Assembly: GCA_002011165.2 (NCBI GenBank) | Contig: MTMI02000011.1 | Span: 123,546-187,545 of the forward strand | Direction of reading: 5' to 3' | Length of the DNA stretch: 64,000 nucleotides | Source: Candidatus Mnemosynella biddleae | GTDB taxonomy: Archaea; Halobacteriota; Archaeoglobi; Mnemosynellales; Mnemosynellaceae | Part shown: positions 18,335 through 28,330 of the stretch, piece after piece | How the letters are laid out: each line of letters begins with the position of its first letter | How positions within the stretch are numbered: the stretch's first letter is position 1 | Translations under genes and position numbers: made by a program | Notes under the pieces: model-generated | Database searches by the model: none | The model's input: the letters and a program-made list of their open reading frames with translations, nothing else | What the model was told of the DNA's origin: nothing

Positions 18335-19363
18335 ATGAAAGTAGTCCATTGGAATATCTCAAAGGTCTCACATCCTATGTATGCACTCCGAAAGTATGAA
18401 GATGAATTATTCAAACATTTGAGAGAATTTAGACCAGATTGGAAGATAGAAAGATTTTGGCGACACGAGGGAAGAATTCTCGGAAGTACAGTTTTCTCAT
18501 GGCCTCTCTATAAAAGCAAAAATGCAGATATTGTGCATGCCACCTCACAGACCTTAGCACCTACAATTTACTTCAATAAGAAACCAAAAAGATTTATCGT
18601 CACCGTTCACGACTTAGCACCACTAGTATATACTTCTGAAATAACCGATTTTTCGATGAGGATACAGTTCATTCTTACACCAAAAGCTTTAAAGAAAGCT
18701 GATAAGATAATAGCAATTTCAGAGTTTACAAAAAGGGAATTAATTAGATTAACAGGAATAAATGAAGATAAAATAATTGTAATCTATCAGGGAGTCGATC
18801 ACAGAAGATACAAACCGATGGATACAATTGAATGCAAGAAAAAATTTGGTTTAAATCCCGATGATAAACATATATTAGTTGTATCATCCAATAAAGAGCA
18901 CAAACGAATGGATTTAGCAAAGAAGATATTTGACAGCCTTCGATCAATAAGAGAAGACGTTAAAATGTTAAAGGCAGGATATGGAGAAGTATTACAAGGT
19001 GAGGGTATAATAAACATTGGATGGATTCCAGAGATGATGATGCCGTTATTGTTTAATGCTGCAGATGTTTTTCTGCATACAAGTGAATACGAGGGTTTTG
19101 GCTTACCTGTGCTCGAAGCGATGGCATGTGGTACACCTGTTGTTGCGTTTAAAAAAGCGAGCGTACCTGAACTCCTAGGAAATCGTGGGTGTTTAGTCGA
19201 ACAAGACGACGAAGAAAGTATAGTGAGAGAGTTTACTAATAAAATTCTTGAAACGATGGACAAGGGTAAAGACCGAAAGGCTGTGAAGCATAGCAAGGCA
19301 TTCTCTTGGAGGAGGACGGCTGAAGAAACGATAAAAGTATATGAGGAGGATTTAGCAAAATGA
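18335..19363 (+). CDS. Glycosyltransferase family 4
   Basis: A 342-residue GT4 enzyme. It shows FIVTVHDLAP, a donor-side IIVIYQGVDHRRY and the EX7E motif at EGFGLPVLE followed by AMACGTPVVAF, a pattern shared with mannosyl- and rhamnosyl-type transferases. The stop overlaps the next glycosyltransferase start by 4 bases (ATGA), so both belong to one operon. Confidence 0.88.
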   Translation: MKVVHWNISKVSHPMYALRKYEDELFKHLREFRPDWKIERFWRHEGRILGSTVFSWPLYKSKNADIVHATSQTLAPTIYFNKKPKRFIVTVHDLAPLVYTSEITDFSMRIQFILTPKALKKADKIIAISEFTKRELIRLTGINEDKIIVIYQGVDHRRYKPMDTIECKKKFGLNPDDKHILVVSSNKEHKRMDLAKKIFDSLRSIREDVKMLKAGYGEVLQGEGIINIGWIPEMMMPLLFNAADVFLHTSEYEGFGLPVLEAMACGTPVVAFKKASVPELLGNRGCLVEQDDEESIVREFTNKILETMDKGKDRKAVKHSKAFSWRRTAEETIKVYEEDLAK

Positions 19364-20466
19364 AAATTGGTCTCATTACAGTAGCAATGGATGAGAAGAG
19401 AGCTGGAATAGCGCGATACTGCTACAATTTAATTAAGAACTTGAAGAAGATTGATAATAAGAATGAGTATATCTTAATTCATAGAAAGAAAACATCTGAA
19501 GAGGGAAGTCATCTTAATAGGGAACTTATTATTCCTTATCCAAGAGTGCCGCTGAAGAGGACTATAGGAAACTATCTTCAGTTACCGTTGAAGCTAAAGA
19601 AAGAGTCATTTGATCTGATACACGATCCATCACAGATAAGCCCATTTCTGTTTAGTTTCCCCTCATTAAAGGTTCTAACAATTCATGACCTTTCCCCTAT
19701 ATTATTCCCAGAAACTTACGGTATGATCCACGTCTTTCTGCAAAAATACATTCTCCCTAAGAGCCTAAAAAATGTTGATAAGGTAATTGCAGTTTCTGAG
19801 AGTACTAAGAGGGACATCGTTAAATACTTAGGATTTCCTGAGGAGGACATCAAAGTTATATACAATGGAGTGGAGGAGAGATTTAAACCCTTAGACCAAG
19901 ATCTTTGCTCACATGAGTATACACCTTATATTCTTTTTGTTGGAACACTAGAACCAAGAAAAAATATCACGACACTCTTAAAAGCTTTTTACATATTAAA
20001 GAAAAAAGGAATAAAGCATAAATTAGTTATCGTTGGAGGAAAAGGGTGGAAATATAGGAAAATATATGAGGTTGTGAAGAAATTGAATCTCTCAGAGAAT
20101 GTTAAATTTTTAGGACACGTGGCCGACGATGAGCTACCAAAGCTATACAGCGGTGCCGATCTGTTTGTGTATCCTTCGCTCTATGAGGGTTTTGGGCTCC
20201 CTCCTCTGGAGGCAATGGCATGTGGTTGCCCTGTAATAACCTCAAATGTCTCATCTCTACCAGAGGTTGTCGGAGATGCGGGAATAATGGTAGATCCTTT
20301 AGATAAAAACGGACTTGCAGATGCAATATATAAAGTTCTAAACGATGAAGGACTAAGAGAAGAGATGGTAAAGAGGGGATTAAAAAGAGTAAAAATATTT
20401 AGTTGGGAGATATGCGCCAAAGAGACTCTAAAAGTCTATAGGGAGGTGGTAAAATATGTTCTCTAA
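19360..20466 (+). CDS. Glycosyltransferase family 4
   Basis: A 368-residue GT4 enzyme of the same branch as its upstream neighbour, with [37 protein letters not shown] and the EX7E motif EGFGLPPLE followed by AMACGCPV. The similarity of the two proteins suggests an old tandem duplication. Its 3' end overlaps the radical-SAM gene by 11 bp. Confidence 0.88.
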   Translation: MKIGLITVAMDEKRAGIARYCYNLIKNLKKIDNKNEYILIHRKKTSEEGSHLNRELIIPYPRVPLKRTIGNYLQLPLKLKKESFDLIHDPSQISPFLFSFPSLKVLTIHDLSPILFPETYGMIHVFLQKYILPKSLKNVDKVIAVSESTKRDIVKYLGFPEEDIKVIYNGVEERFKPLDQDLCSHEYTPYILFVGTLEPRKNITTLLKAFYILKKKGIKHKLVIVGGKGWKYRKIYEVVKKLNLSENVKFLGHVADDELPKLYSGADLFVYPSLYEGFGLPPLEAMACGCPVITSNVSSLPEVVGDAGIMVDPLDKNGLADAIYKVLNDEGLREEMVKRGLKRVKIFSWEICAKETLKVYREVVKYVL

Positions 20467-21523
20467 TATTAAGAGATTGCTATTTCTATTAAGGACGAAA
20501 GGTATTAAATGGACATACAATTATATACATTTTATAACATTTTACGACACTAAAAATCCTTTTCTAATTAAATTATTGCAGTGGTTAGAGCCTTATCCTT
20601 CTTACATTGAAATTGAGCCTACTACAAGATGTAGTCTGAAGTGTATTATGTGCGAACATACCTATTGGAACGAATCTGGTAGAGATATGACTTTTGAAGA
20701 ATTTAAGAACATTATTGACCAGTTTCCTAAATTAAAATGGATTGGTCTTACAGGAATAGGCCAAAGTCATCTTAATAAGGATTTCATAAAGATGCTGGAA
20801 TATGTAAAGTTGAAGGGAGTGTATGTGGAGCTTTACGATGATTTCAATCTGATAAATGAGAGAATTTCTGAAAGGTTAATAGATTTGGGAGTTGAAAGGA
20901 TTTTTACATCCTTTGATGCTGCAACGAAGGAAACATATGAGAAGATACGAGTGGGAGGTAAATTCGAGAGAGTAATAAATAATGTGAAGAAGTTTGATAA
21001 GTTAAAGAAAGAAAAAGAAGCATATTTTCCAGAACTTTGCTTCCATTACATAATAATGAAAGAAAATCTACATGAAGTTATTAAATACTTAGAGTTATTA
21101 CACTCACTTGAATTGGATGTAACCTTCGTTCAATTTACGAGGATGCTTCATAACTTTGAAGAGGTAAAAGACCTATTTGTAGAAGTTCCTGAAGAACTCA
21201 TAGCCGAAACGGAGGAGAAAGCAAGAGAATTGGGTATTAAAATCATGTGGAATTTAGACGTTCCTCAGAAAAAACCACCTATAAACAAATGCACAGCATG
21301 GAGTATGCCTTTTATTTTCGCTACTGGGCATGTTATTCCATGTTGTGCTGGAAATGAAGCAAAGCGACGAGAGTTTCAGAAGGCAACAAGTCTCGGTAAT
21401 GTGTTTGAACAAAGCTTTAAAGACATATGGTATGGTGAGAAGTATAGGGAATTTAGGAAAAAAATACGCAAAGGAGAGGTTCCACCTCCTTGCACGGATT
21501 GTCCTCTTTTTGCTACGAAGTGA
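20456..21523 (+). CDS. Radical-SAM/SPASM-like protein in glycan cluster
   Basis: A 355-residue protein. The radical-SAM cluster motif CX3CX2C is seen at CSLKCIMC (about residues 58-65), after IEIEPTTR. A C-terminal cysteine-rich segment (CTAWSMPF, IPCCAGN, CTDCPLF) is typical of SPASM domains that bind auxiliary Fe-S clusters. SPASM enzymes modify peptides or sugars by radical chemistry. Its place between glycosyltransferases, with an 11-bp overlap, suggests a sugar, lipid-carrier or protein modification, but the substrate is unknown. Confidence 0.78.
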   Translation: MFSNIKRLLFLLRTKGIKWTYNYIHFITFYDTKNPFLIKLLQWLEPYPSYIEIEPTTRCSLKCIMCEHTYWNESGRDMTFEEFKNIIDQFPKLKWIGLTGIGQSHLNKDFIKMLEYVKLKGVYVELYDDFNLINERISERLIDLGVERIFTSFDAATKETYEKIRVGGKFERVINNVKKFDKLKKEKEAYFPELCFHYIIMKENLHEVIKYLELLHSLELDVTFVQFTRMLHNFEEVKDLFVEVPEELIAETEEKARELGIKIMWNLDVPQKKPPINKCTAWSMPFIFATGHVIPCCAGNEAKRREFQKATSLGNVFEQSFKDIWYGEKYREFRKKIRKGEVPPPCTDCPLFATK

Positions 21524-21539
21524 AAAGAGAGTGTGAAAA

Positions 21540-22676
21540 ATGAAAGTTTTAATTGTTAACACGAAAATGAATGTATATGGTGGAGCAGAATTACTAATAG
21601 TAAAGCTGGCAAATTATCTCAGTAGAACAGGAATAGAAAACAAACTTTTAGTAACCTTTTTGTCGCCAGAAATAGAGAAAAAGTTTGAAAGAACAGAAAT
21701 AATAACTTTAAACAAAGATCTTGGATCTGGGATTAAAGACATTGTTACAGAGATTTTAATATTGCATAAGCATATAAAGGAGCTTAGTGATTCATTTGAT
21801 ATAATTAATGTTCACAATTTCCCTTCAGAAGTCTCTGTATTCGGAATTAGGAGACCTATAGTATGGATGTGCAACGAGCCCCCAATTTTCTGGCTTAACA
21901 CCCACTTACCATCACTTTTGTTGGTGCCGCACAAGTTGGTGTTAAAGTTTGAAAATCTCGTGGTCAAGAAATACGTGAGGAAGGTTTGCGTTGCAGATGA
22001 GTTTAATGCGAGAAGATTTGAGAGGATATATGGATTCAAGCCAGAGATAATTAATTATGGTGTAGATTATGAATTCTTTTCCAAGGGTAATAGAAAAAGA
22101 GCTTTGGAGGAATTCGGTTTATTCGATACCTTCATTATACTACAGGTTGGGATGATAACACCTCTAAAGAACCAAATGGAGAGCATTAAAGTTGTGGAAA
22201 GGTTAAGAGACAAGATTCCAAATGTAAAGTTGGTATTAGCAGGATGGGGAAAAGGGAATTACATGTTGATGTTAAAGGAATACATCAGGAAAAAGGACTT
22301 GGAGCAGAACGTTATATTTACAGGTCATTTGGATAGAGAACGTCTAAGGAACCTCTATCATGCTTGCGACGTCCTGCTGCACCCTATAAAACCTCAAGGC
22401 GGGTGGTTAGCTCCTTTCGAAGCACTATGTGCCAGAAAACCCATAGTTGTCTCCACAAGAATGACCGCCTCTGATATTGTAAGTAGAGAGAAGATAGGAA
22501 TTGTTACAAACGATTTTGCTGGAGCTATTTGGGATATATACAACAATCCAGACAAGTATCAGGAGATGACGGAAAGAGGGCAAAGATGGGTAAAAGAAAA
22601 CCTAAGCTGGGATAAGTTCTGTAAAGAAATGATCAACTTGTTCTATGAGGTTGGAAGGGGGAAAGAAAAGTATTAA
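21540..22676 (+). CDS. Glycosyltransferase family 4 with altered EX7E motif
   Basis: A 378-residue protein with a GT-B layout: an N-terminal YGGAELLIVKLAN, then ILQVGMITPLKNQ and VIFTGHLDRERL. The usual EX7E motif reads QGGWLAPFE, with glutamine in place of the first glutamate. Such changes occur among active GT4 enzymes, so it is not evidence of inactivity on its own. It lies in the rightward glycan operon after the radical-SAM gene. Confidence 0.82.
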   Translation: MKVLIVNTKMNVYGGAELLIVKLANYLSRTGIENKLLVTFLSPEIEKKFERTEIITLNKDLGSGIKDIVTEILILHKHIKELSDSFDIINVHNFPSEVSVFGIRRPIVWMCNEPPIFWLNTHLPSLLLVPHKLVLKFENLVVKKYVRKVCVADEFNARRFERIYGFKPEIINYGVDYEFFSKGNRKRALEEFGLFDTFIILQVGMITPLKNQMESIKVVERLRDKIPNVKLVLAGWGKGNYMLMLKEYIRKKDLEQNVIFTGHLDRERLRNLYHACDVLLHPIKPQGGWLAPFEALCARKPIVVSTRMTASDIVSREKIGIVTNDFAGAIWDIYNNPDKYQEMTERGQRWVKENLSWDKFCKEMINLFYEVGRGKEKY

Positions 22677-22711
22677 AACACCAAGAAATTACAACAGATG
22701 GGTGAAGAAAG

Positions 22712-23749
22712 ATGAGAGTGTTGGTAACAGGTGGTTGTGGGTTTTTAGGGTCTCATGTATGTGAGTATTACAAAAAGAAAGGAGAAGAGGTCATCTCTTT
22801 CGACAACCTAACTAAGCATGAATTGATGAGGACAGGATATGATGTAGAGGGTGCAAGACTTTATAACTGGAACTTCCTGAAAGAGCTGGGTACATCTTTA
22901 ATAAGAGGAGATATAAGAGATAAACAGGAGCTGCTTAAAGTTGCCAAGGATTGCGACTATATAATCCATACAGCAGCGCAACCAGCAATGACAATCTCTG
23001 TCGAGAATCCGGAGTTAGATCTTATGACAAACGTCGTTGGTACTTTTAACGTGTTAGAAGCTGCAAGGAAATACGATATTCCCATAGTGAATTGTTCCAC
23101 TATTCATGTGTATGGGAATAAAATAAATGAGACGATAAAAGAAGGAGAGACGAGATTCTTTAGAGATCCCCCAACGATTGACGAAACTCATCCTATCATG
23201 CAAGGAAAACTTACACCACTTCATGCTTCAAAGAGATCTGCGGAAATCTATGTGCAGACATATATAGATGCCTATGGATTAGAGGCAGCAACTTTTCGCT
23301 TAACTGGGATGTATGGACCAAGACAGTTCGGAGGAGAGGATCATGGTTGGGTAGCAAATTTCGCTATAAGAACTTTGCTGAAACTACCCATAAGAATATT
23401 TGGGACTGAGAAGCAAGTAAGGGACATTTTATATGTCTCCGATGCAGTTAGAGCGTTTGATGCATTTTACACGAAAAGAAAATCTGGGTTATATAATATC
23501 GGTGGTGGAGAACAAAATATCATATCATTGGGCGAGTGTCTAAAGATGATAAGGGAGATCACAGGAATCGAGCAAGAGATAATTTATGAGTCTCCGAGAC
23601 TTGGTGACTTGTGGTATTTTGTATGCGATATAACAAAGGCAAGAGAGAAATTAGGATGGAAGCCAAAAGTTTCGAATAGAGAGGGACTCAAGAGGCTGAT
23701 AAGCTGGATAAAAGATAATATAAACTTATTTAGAAGGGAGAATATATGA
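22712..23749 (+). CDS. NDP-sugar epimerase/dehydratase (extended SDR, CDP-paratose epimerase-like)
   Basis: A 345-residue extended SDR with the NAD-binding motif TGGCGFLGSH at the N-terminus. The segments AQPAMTISVENPE, MYGPRQFGGEDHGWV and EKQVRDILYVSDA resemble CDP-paratose 2-epimerases (CDP-tyvelose synthesis). The catalytic YX3K motif reads LHASK, so leucine stands where the tyrosine is expected; only the lysine is kept. This raises doubt about ordinary dehydrogenation chemistry. It overlaps the nucleotidyltransferase gene by 4 bp, consistent with a nucleotide-sugar pathway. Confidence 0.8.
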   Translation: MRVLVTGGCGFLGSHVCEYYKKKGEEVISFDNLTKHELMRTGYDVEGARLYNWNFLKELGTSLIRGDIRDKQELLKVAKDCDYIIHTAAQPAMTISVENPELDLMTNVVGTFNVLEAARKYDIPIVNCSTIHVYGNKINETIKEGETRFFRDPPTIDETHPIMQGKLTPLHASKRSAEIYVQTYIDAYGLEAATFRLTGMYGPRQFGGEDHGWVANFAIRTLLKLPIRIFGTEKQVRDILYVSDAVRAFDAFYTKRKSGLYNIGGGEQNIISLGECLKMIREITGIEQEIIYESPRLGDLWYFVCDITKAREKLGWKPKVSNREGLKRLISWIKDNINLFRRENI

Positions 23750-24474
23750 AAGCTCTAATATTGGCAGGGGGTAGAGGGAAAAGATTAGGAAACATAACTG
23801 AATCCATAAACAAGTGTATGCTCAAGTTAATGGGAAAACCAGTTTTAGAATATAATCTTGATAGAGCAGTTGAACTTGATGTAGATGAGATTATTCTTGT
23901 GGTGGGCTATAGGGCGGAAGATATCATAAATAGATATGGGATAAACTACAAGGGAAAGAGGATAAGATACGTGATTCAGTGGGAGCAGAAAGGTTTGGTT
24001 CATGCCATAGAGTGTGCTAAAGATGCGTTAGGTAAAGACGACTTTTTTCTGTTACTTGGTGATGAAGTATTGGTGAATAGTAGGCATAAGGAAATGTTGG
24101 AGGAGTTTAAGCACGGAGATATTTTTGCTATATGTGGCGTTATGTTTCAAAAAGACAAAGAAAAAATAAAGAGGACATATACCGTGCTAACAGATGAGAG
24201 TGGAAGAGTATTTAGACTTATAGAGAAACCTAAGAAGGCTTTAAACAATTGGCAGGGAACAGGACACTGTGTATTTAAGAATGAAATTTTGTCATATATT
24301 GAAAGGACACCGATACATTCAGAAAGAGGGGAAAAGGAGCTTCCTGATTTAATACAGTGCGCAGTTGATAATGGACAACTGGTGAAAATTTTTGATATTT
24401 GCGATGAGTATACAAACATAAATTCTGAAGAGGATTTGGAAGAGGCAGAAGAAATTCTAACTCGAAATAGATGA
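23746..24474 (+). CDS. Sugar-phosphate nucleotidyltransferase
   Basis: A 242-residue GT-A-like nucleotidyltransferase. The signature LILAGGRGKRL near the N-terminus is followed by KCMLKLMGKPVLEY, the metal/sugar region LLLGDEV and the lysine-bearing FRLIEKPKK. It most likely activates a sugar-1-phosphate with dTTP, CTP or UTP for the SDR enzyme encoded just upstream (4-base overlap). The nucleotide and sugar are not determined. Confidence 0.85.
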   Translation: MKALILAGGRGKRLGNITESINKCMLKLMGKPVLEYNLDRAVELDVDEIILVVGYRAEDIINRYGINYKGKRIRYVIQWEQKGLVHAIECAKDALGKDDFFLLLGDEVLVNSRHKEMLEEFKHGDIFAICGVMFQKDKEKIKRTYTVLTDESGRVFRLIEKPKKALNNWQGTGHCVFKNEILSYIERTPIHSERGEKELPDLIQCAVDNGQLVKIFDICDEYTNINSEEDLEEAEEILTRNR

Positions 24475-24940
24475 TTTTCATTATGTCTTCTATTTAATAA
24501 GTCCAAACTAGGAAATTGAGAATTGTTGCTACTGAGTAGTAGTTTGAGTTAATTGTGTATGTAGGTAAGAGAGAATGGATTATGGGCGCAGAAAGATTGA
24601 AAAATAAAAATAAGGATATAGTTAGATATAAAAAGGAAACTTCTCAATGTTCTCCCACAAAGTACAGTTTTTTAACTCTCTTGTCTAATAAGCGTTCTTT
24701 CATTAGAATATTTCCTAATACTTTTTTCTTTGTTATCGATACAAACAAAATATCCTGTTTAAAATTTAATTTTTATAAGATCTACCGTTATTTGAGACTA
24801 AAATATATAATTGTTAAACTCGAACGAAACAAAAACTATAAAAAATTGGGATCTAATTAAGAGGTTAATCTAACAAATGGTTGAGAAATTTCTAAAATAC
24901 AAAATACAAAAGTTTTTTGGGGATTTAGTATAGGAATAGG
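24475..24940. other. A+T-rich gap in glycan island
   Basis: About 466 bases without a supported gene. A 101-codon frame at 24555-24860 has low-complexity Lys/Asn/Phe/Tyr composition, no ribosome site and no recognisable domain, and is probably chance in A+T-rich DNA. The flippase gene at 24941 therefore probably starts a new transcript. Confidence 0.5.
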
Positions 24941-26524
24941 GTGCAAAGAAGAAGAAAGGTGACGAGAGTGGGAGATTACTTAGATGAATCTCTTCGAAAA
25001 ATAGCAAAAGGAGCTGGAATAGGATTCATAGGCACTTTCCTCGGGTTGGCATTAGGTTACCTCTCAAGAATGATCATAGCAAGATGGCTTGGATCAGCAG
25101 ATTACGGCTTGATTAATATTGGATTCGCGGTAATGACAATAGGAGCAACACTTTCTTTGCTCGGGTTGCCGTCTGGTATTGCTCGTTTCGTTTCATTCTA
25201 CAAGGGAAGAGGAGATAGAGGTAGAATAAAGGGTACTATTATCTCTGCACTAAAGATAAGCATACCCATAAGTTTGATTATAACATTATTCATTTTCTTA
25301 TTTGCAGATTGGATTTCTGCTAATGTTTTTCACGAGCCTAGACTAACACCTGTTTTGAGGATTTTCTCAGTTGGAATCCCCTTTTTAGTCTTATCAAGTA
25401 ATTTTATCGCTGTAACAATTGGGTTTCAAGATTTGAGATATCGGGTTTTTGTAAATGATTTGTTCCAAAATATTTTTAAGCTGATAACCATTCTTGTACT
25501 TCTTTTATTAGGGTTTGGAGTCTTAGGAGCTACTTTGGGCTGGGTTCTCGCTGTAATCCTGATGCCAATCCTTGCCTTTTATTTCTTGAGGAAGGTTTTT
25601 CCTTTTAATGAAATAAAGGCAATTCCGGTAGAAAGAGAACTCCTATCATTTTCTTTACCTCTAATATTTGCAGGTTTAGCGGGATTGATTGCAAGTTGGA
25701 CGGATACGCTCATGCTTGGATATTTTATGACGGCTTCAGATGTGGGAATATACAATGCAGCGCTTCCAACAGCAAGATTGCTCAGCGTTTTTCTTGGCTC
25801 ATTTGGAACAATCTTCATGCCCGTTGCCTCAGAACTTTATTCAAGAAATGCAATGGAAGATCTAAGAATTGCATATAGTGTAGTAACAAAATGGATATTT
25901 TCATTTATTTTGCCACTATTCCTTCTAATGACTTTGTTTCCTGGTTGGATGCTTGAAATCATGTTTGGCTCAGAGTATGTTGTTGCTGCAAAGACATTAA
26001 GTATCTTAGCATTTGGTTATTTAATTATCTCTACTATAGGTCCTACTACTCATGTTTTGCAAGCTTACGGAAAGACGAAAATTATTATGGCTTGTAGTTT
26101 TTTTGGTGCTGGTATGAACTTCGCTCTAAACTATTTCCTCATTCCTCTTTATGGTGTAACTGGGGCAGCAATTGCAACTTCAACATCCATTGGACTAGCG
26201 AGCGTACTTCAGTCTCTCTTTCTTTATAGAATTGGAAAAGTGCAACCATTTAGGAGGAGTTTTATCAAACCGTTTTTTGCATCTATAATATCTCTTTTGA
26301 TTGTATATTCAATAACAAAAACTATTGTTGGAACTTCATTGCTTTCTTTAATAATTATGTTTTTTATATTTCTTTTACTTTACTTTTCACTTCTCTTACT
26401 TTTTAAATCATTTGACAATGAGGACTTGATTATAATGATGGCTATAGCTCAGAGGTTAGAGACTAAGTCTGAGAAAGTTAGAAGGGTTATCCAGAAGTTT
26501 TGTGAATTTTTATCTGGGAAATAA
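24941..26524 (+). CDS. Wzx/RfbX-like polysaccharide flippase (MATE/MOP superfamily)
   Basis: A 527-residue integral membrane protein with about 12-14 hydrophobic segments. The N-terminus has GAGIGFIGTFLGLALGYLSR followed by IIARWLGSADYGLINI, the pattern of MOP-family flippases that turn lipid-linked sugars to the outer membrane face. The start is GTG 24941. Together with the glycosyltransferases it points to assembly of a surface polysaccharide or N-glycan. No oligosaccharyltransferase (AglB) is in the window. Confidence 0.87.
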   Translation: MQRRRKVTRVGDYLDESLRKIAKGAGIGFIGTFLGLALGYLSRMIIARWLGSADYGLINIGFAVMTIGATLSLLGLPSGIARFVSFYKGRGDRGRIKGTIISALKISIPISLIITLFIFLFADWISANVFHEPRLTPVLRIFSVGIPFLVLSSNFIAVTIGFQDLRYRVFVNDLFQNIFKLITILVLLLLGFGVLGATLGWVLAVILMPILAFYFLRKVFPFNEIKAIPVERELLSFSLPLIFAGLAGLIASWTDTLMLGYFMTASDVGIYNAALPTARLLSVFLGSFGTIFMPVASELYSRNAMEDLRIAYSVVTKWIFSFILPLFLLMTLFPGWMLEIMFGSEYVVAAKTLSILAFGYLIISTIGPTTHVLQAYGKTKIIMACSFFGAGMNFALNYFLIPLYGVTGAAIATSTSIGLASVLQSLFLYRIGKVQPFRRSFIKPFFASIISLLIVYSITKTIVGTSLLSLIIMFFIFLLLYFSLLLLFKSFDNEDLIIMMAIAQRLETKSEKVRRVIQKFCEFLSGK

Positions 26525-26605
26525 ATAATTTTAGTAATTTAGTATTTAGTTTAATTATTTGTATAAACAAAAAAGATAACACGGAACACCAGATCTCTTT
26601 CTTTT

Positions 26606-28330
26606 TTATTGTTCTTTGAGATTATCTTTTCTTCTTTGTTTATTTAGATATGTATAAAGAATTTGCCTATAAATTTCTTCATGCAATTCTTCAAACTTTT
26701 TTGTGGCGTCTAATATTGGGATGTTTAACGACTCTGCAATCTTTAGATAGTTCTCCCTATGAATTTTTAAATACTCGATTGGTTCATCCGAATCTTTAAT
26801 ATTTACTGCATTCCTAGTATCATTTTTCCGAGAATAAGAAATATCCTCTGGGAGATCTAATATAAATACTAAATCTGGTTTTGGTGTGAATTTTAGCAAG
26901 ATCCTTGTTGCTTTTTCATTATATAGTCCGTCATACATTAAATCAGCTATTGCATCATACACGTATCTATCACAAATAACGTTCTTACCCATTAGAAGAG
27001 GAATTCTAACCTTAAAGAAATAAATCCAAAGGAAATCCAAAATTACTATATAGTTCCAGACTCTTTTTAGTATCTTGCTTTTATGATAATCTTTCCTTCT
27101 ATATCCTCTAATAAGATAAATAAGTCCCATGATAGGATAAGAAATCTTCGGAACCCAATTACACCAAACGTACTGGCACGGAATTCCCATACTTTTAAAC
27201 CTCTTAACTATTTTAATTGCATGTGATGTTTTTCCGCTACCGTCTATTCCTGCTAAACATACGATGACTCTTTTCCTCTCTAAAGAGGAGATTATTAAGC
27301 GTATATTTGAGAGAATAGGATATAAAATAGCAGCAGAAATGGTCCTAGAAATCTCTTTAAAATCGAATCTTTTTATATCATAGAAAAGTTTATATAAAAA
27401 ACAAAAAATTCTAAAAGTTCGTGAATAGAGAGGTAATTTTATCACTCTTGTTTCAATTCTAGATAATAATTTTAGAATCTTTGATTGATTATGAAGACTT
27501 TTTGCATGTTCAACAATAGTAGACTTTATATCTTCGTTATATATACTCTCATATATAACATTTACAATATAGATGTAATGAAAAAATAAAATATAAAACC
27601 ATTCTTTCTGTATTCTATCTAAAATTACATTCAGGTTACAATTCTCTAGCAAACTTGAAAGATATAATATATCAGATAACAAAATACTATGATGATGACT
27701 TAATGCAATGTTATGCCAAATAAGGTGGGATATAGAAACAAGTAAGTCTGTTTCAGGGGAGAGTTTATAAATTCCATCCTCCCATATTATATCATCTAAA
27801 ATATTTTTAATTCTGAATGTATGTTCATTCTCAAATTCTTCTTCAGTATGAATATCTAATATTATACCTATAGTATTTTTATTAGATTTTACAAAATTTC
27901 TTTCCGCACTTCCCCAAGGCTGGCAATTTATATATCCGTGCTGGCATAATAATGTTTTCACTTTATTTAATTGCTCTCTCCTAACTATGATATCTATATC
28001 TGTGATATCACACTGTGGCACTCTAATAGTTTTAAATATAGCAAAATCTATATTGTTATTCTTAAATAGATTTGATAAATTATACACTTCTTCTATTAAA
28101 CACTTTACTTGCTCATGTTTATTATATATTAATTCCAATTTTTTCTCCTTTTCCTGTCTACTTTCAAATATAAACCGAGTCTTCTCATAAAACAGATAAG
28201 AGATTTTATTTTTAATTATGAAATCAATTGGGAGTTTTTTTAGTATATTTGGTATACTATTCGCTCTTCCTTTAGCTTTTAACATCCTTGCAACCATAAG
28301 TTCCTCATTTGTTAGCTTTACTCTCGACAT
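26606..28330 (-). CDS. Nucleotidyltransferase-like / thymidylate-kinase-like fusion protein
   Basis: A 574-residue two-domain protein. The N-terminal half contains TDIDIIVRRE (111-120), an Asp-X-Asp pattern of nucleotidyltransferase-fold proteins found in polysaccharide loci. The C-terminal part is thymidylate-kinase-like, with Walker A GIDGSGKT (361-368) and a CDRYVYDA motif. Very A+T-rich codon use suggests recent acquisition. Its start overlaps the end of the HprK-like gene by 26 bp. The role is unknown; a nucleotide-dependent step in glycan assembly or its control is possible. Confidence 0.75.
   Translation of the reverse strand: MSRVKLTNEELMVARMLKAKGRANSIPNILKKLPIDFIIKNKISYLFYEKTRFIFESRQEKEKKLELIYNKHEQVKCLIEEVYNLSNLFKNNNIDFAIFKTIRVPQCDITDIDIIVRREQLNKVKTLLCQHGYINCQPWGSAERNFVKSNKNTIGIILDIHTEEEFENEHTFRIKNILDDIIWEDGIYKLSPETDLLVSISHLIWHNIALSHHHSILLSDILYLSSLLENCNLNVILDRIQKEWFYILFFHYIYIVNVIYESIYNEDIKSTIVEHAKSLHNQSKILKLLSRIETRVIKLPLYSRTFRIFCFLYKLFYDIKRFDFKEISRTISAAILYPILSNIRLIISSLERKRVIVCLAGIDGSGKTSHAIKIVKRFKSMGIPCQYVWCNWVPKISYPIMGLIYLIRGYRRKDYHKSKILKRVWNYIVILDFLWIYFFKVRIPLLMGKNVICDRYVYDAIADLMYDGLYNEKATRILLKFTPKPDLVFILDLPEDISYSRKNDTRNAVNIKDSDEPIEYLKIHRENYLKIAESLNIPILDATKKFEELHEEIYRQILYTYLNKQRRKDNLKEQ

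Noticed and set aside
24555..24860. 101-codon frame in the glycan island gap
   Set aside because: Lys/Asn/Phe/Tyr-rich composition, no ribosome site, no recognisable domain; expected by chance in A+T-rich DNA.
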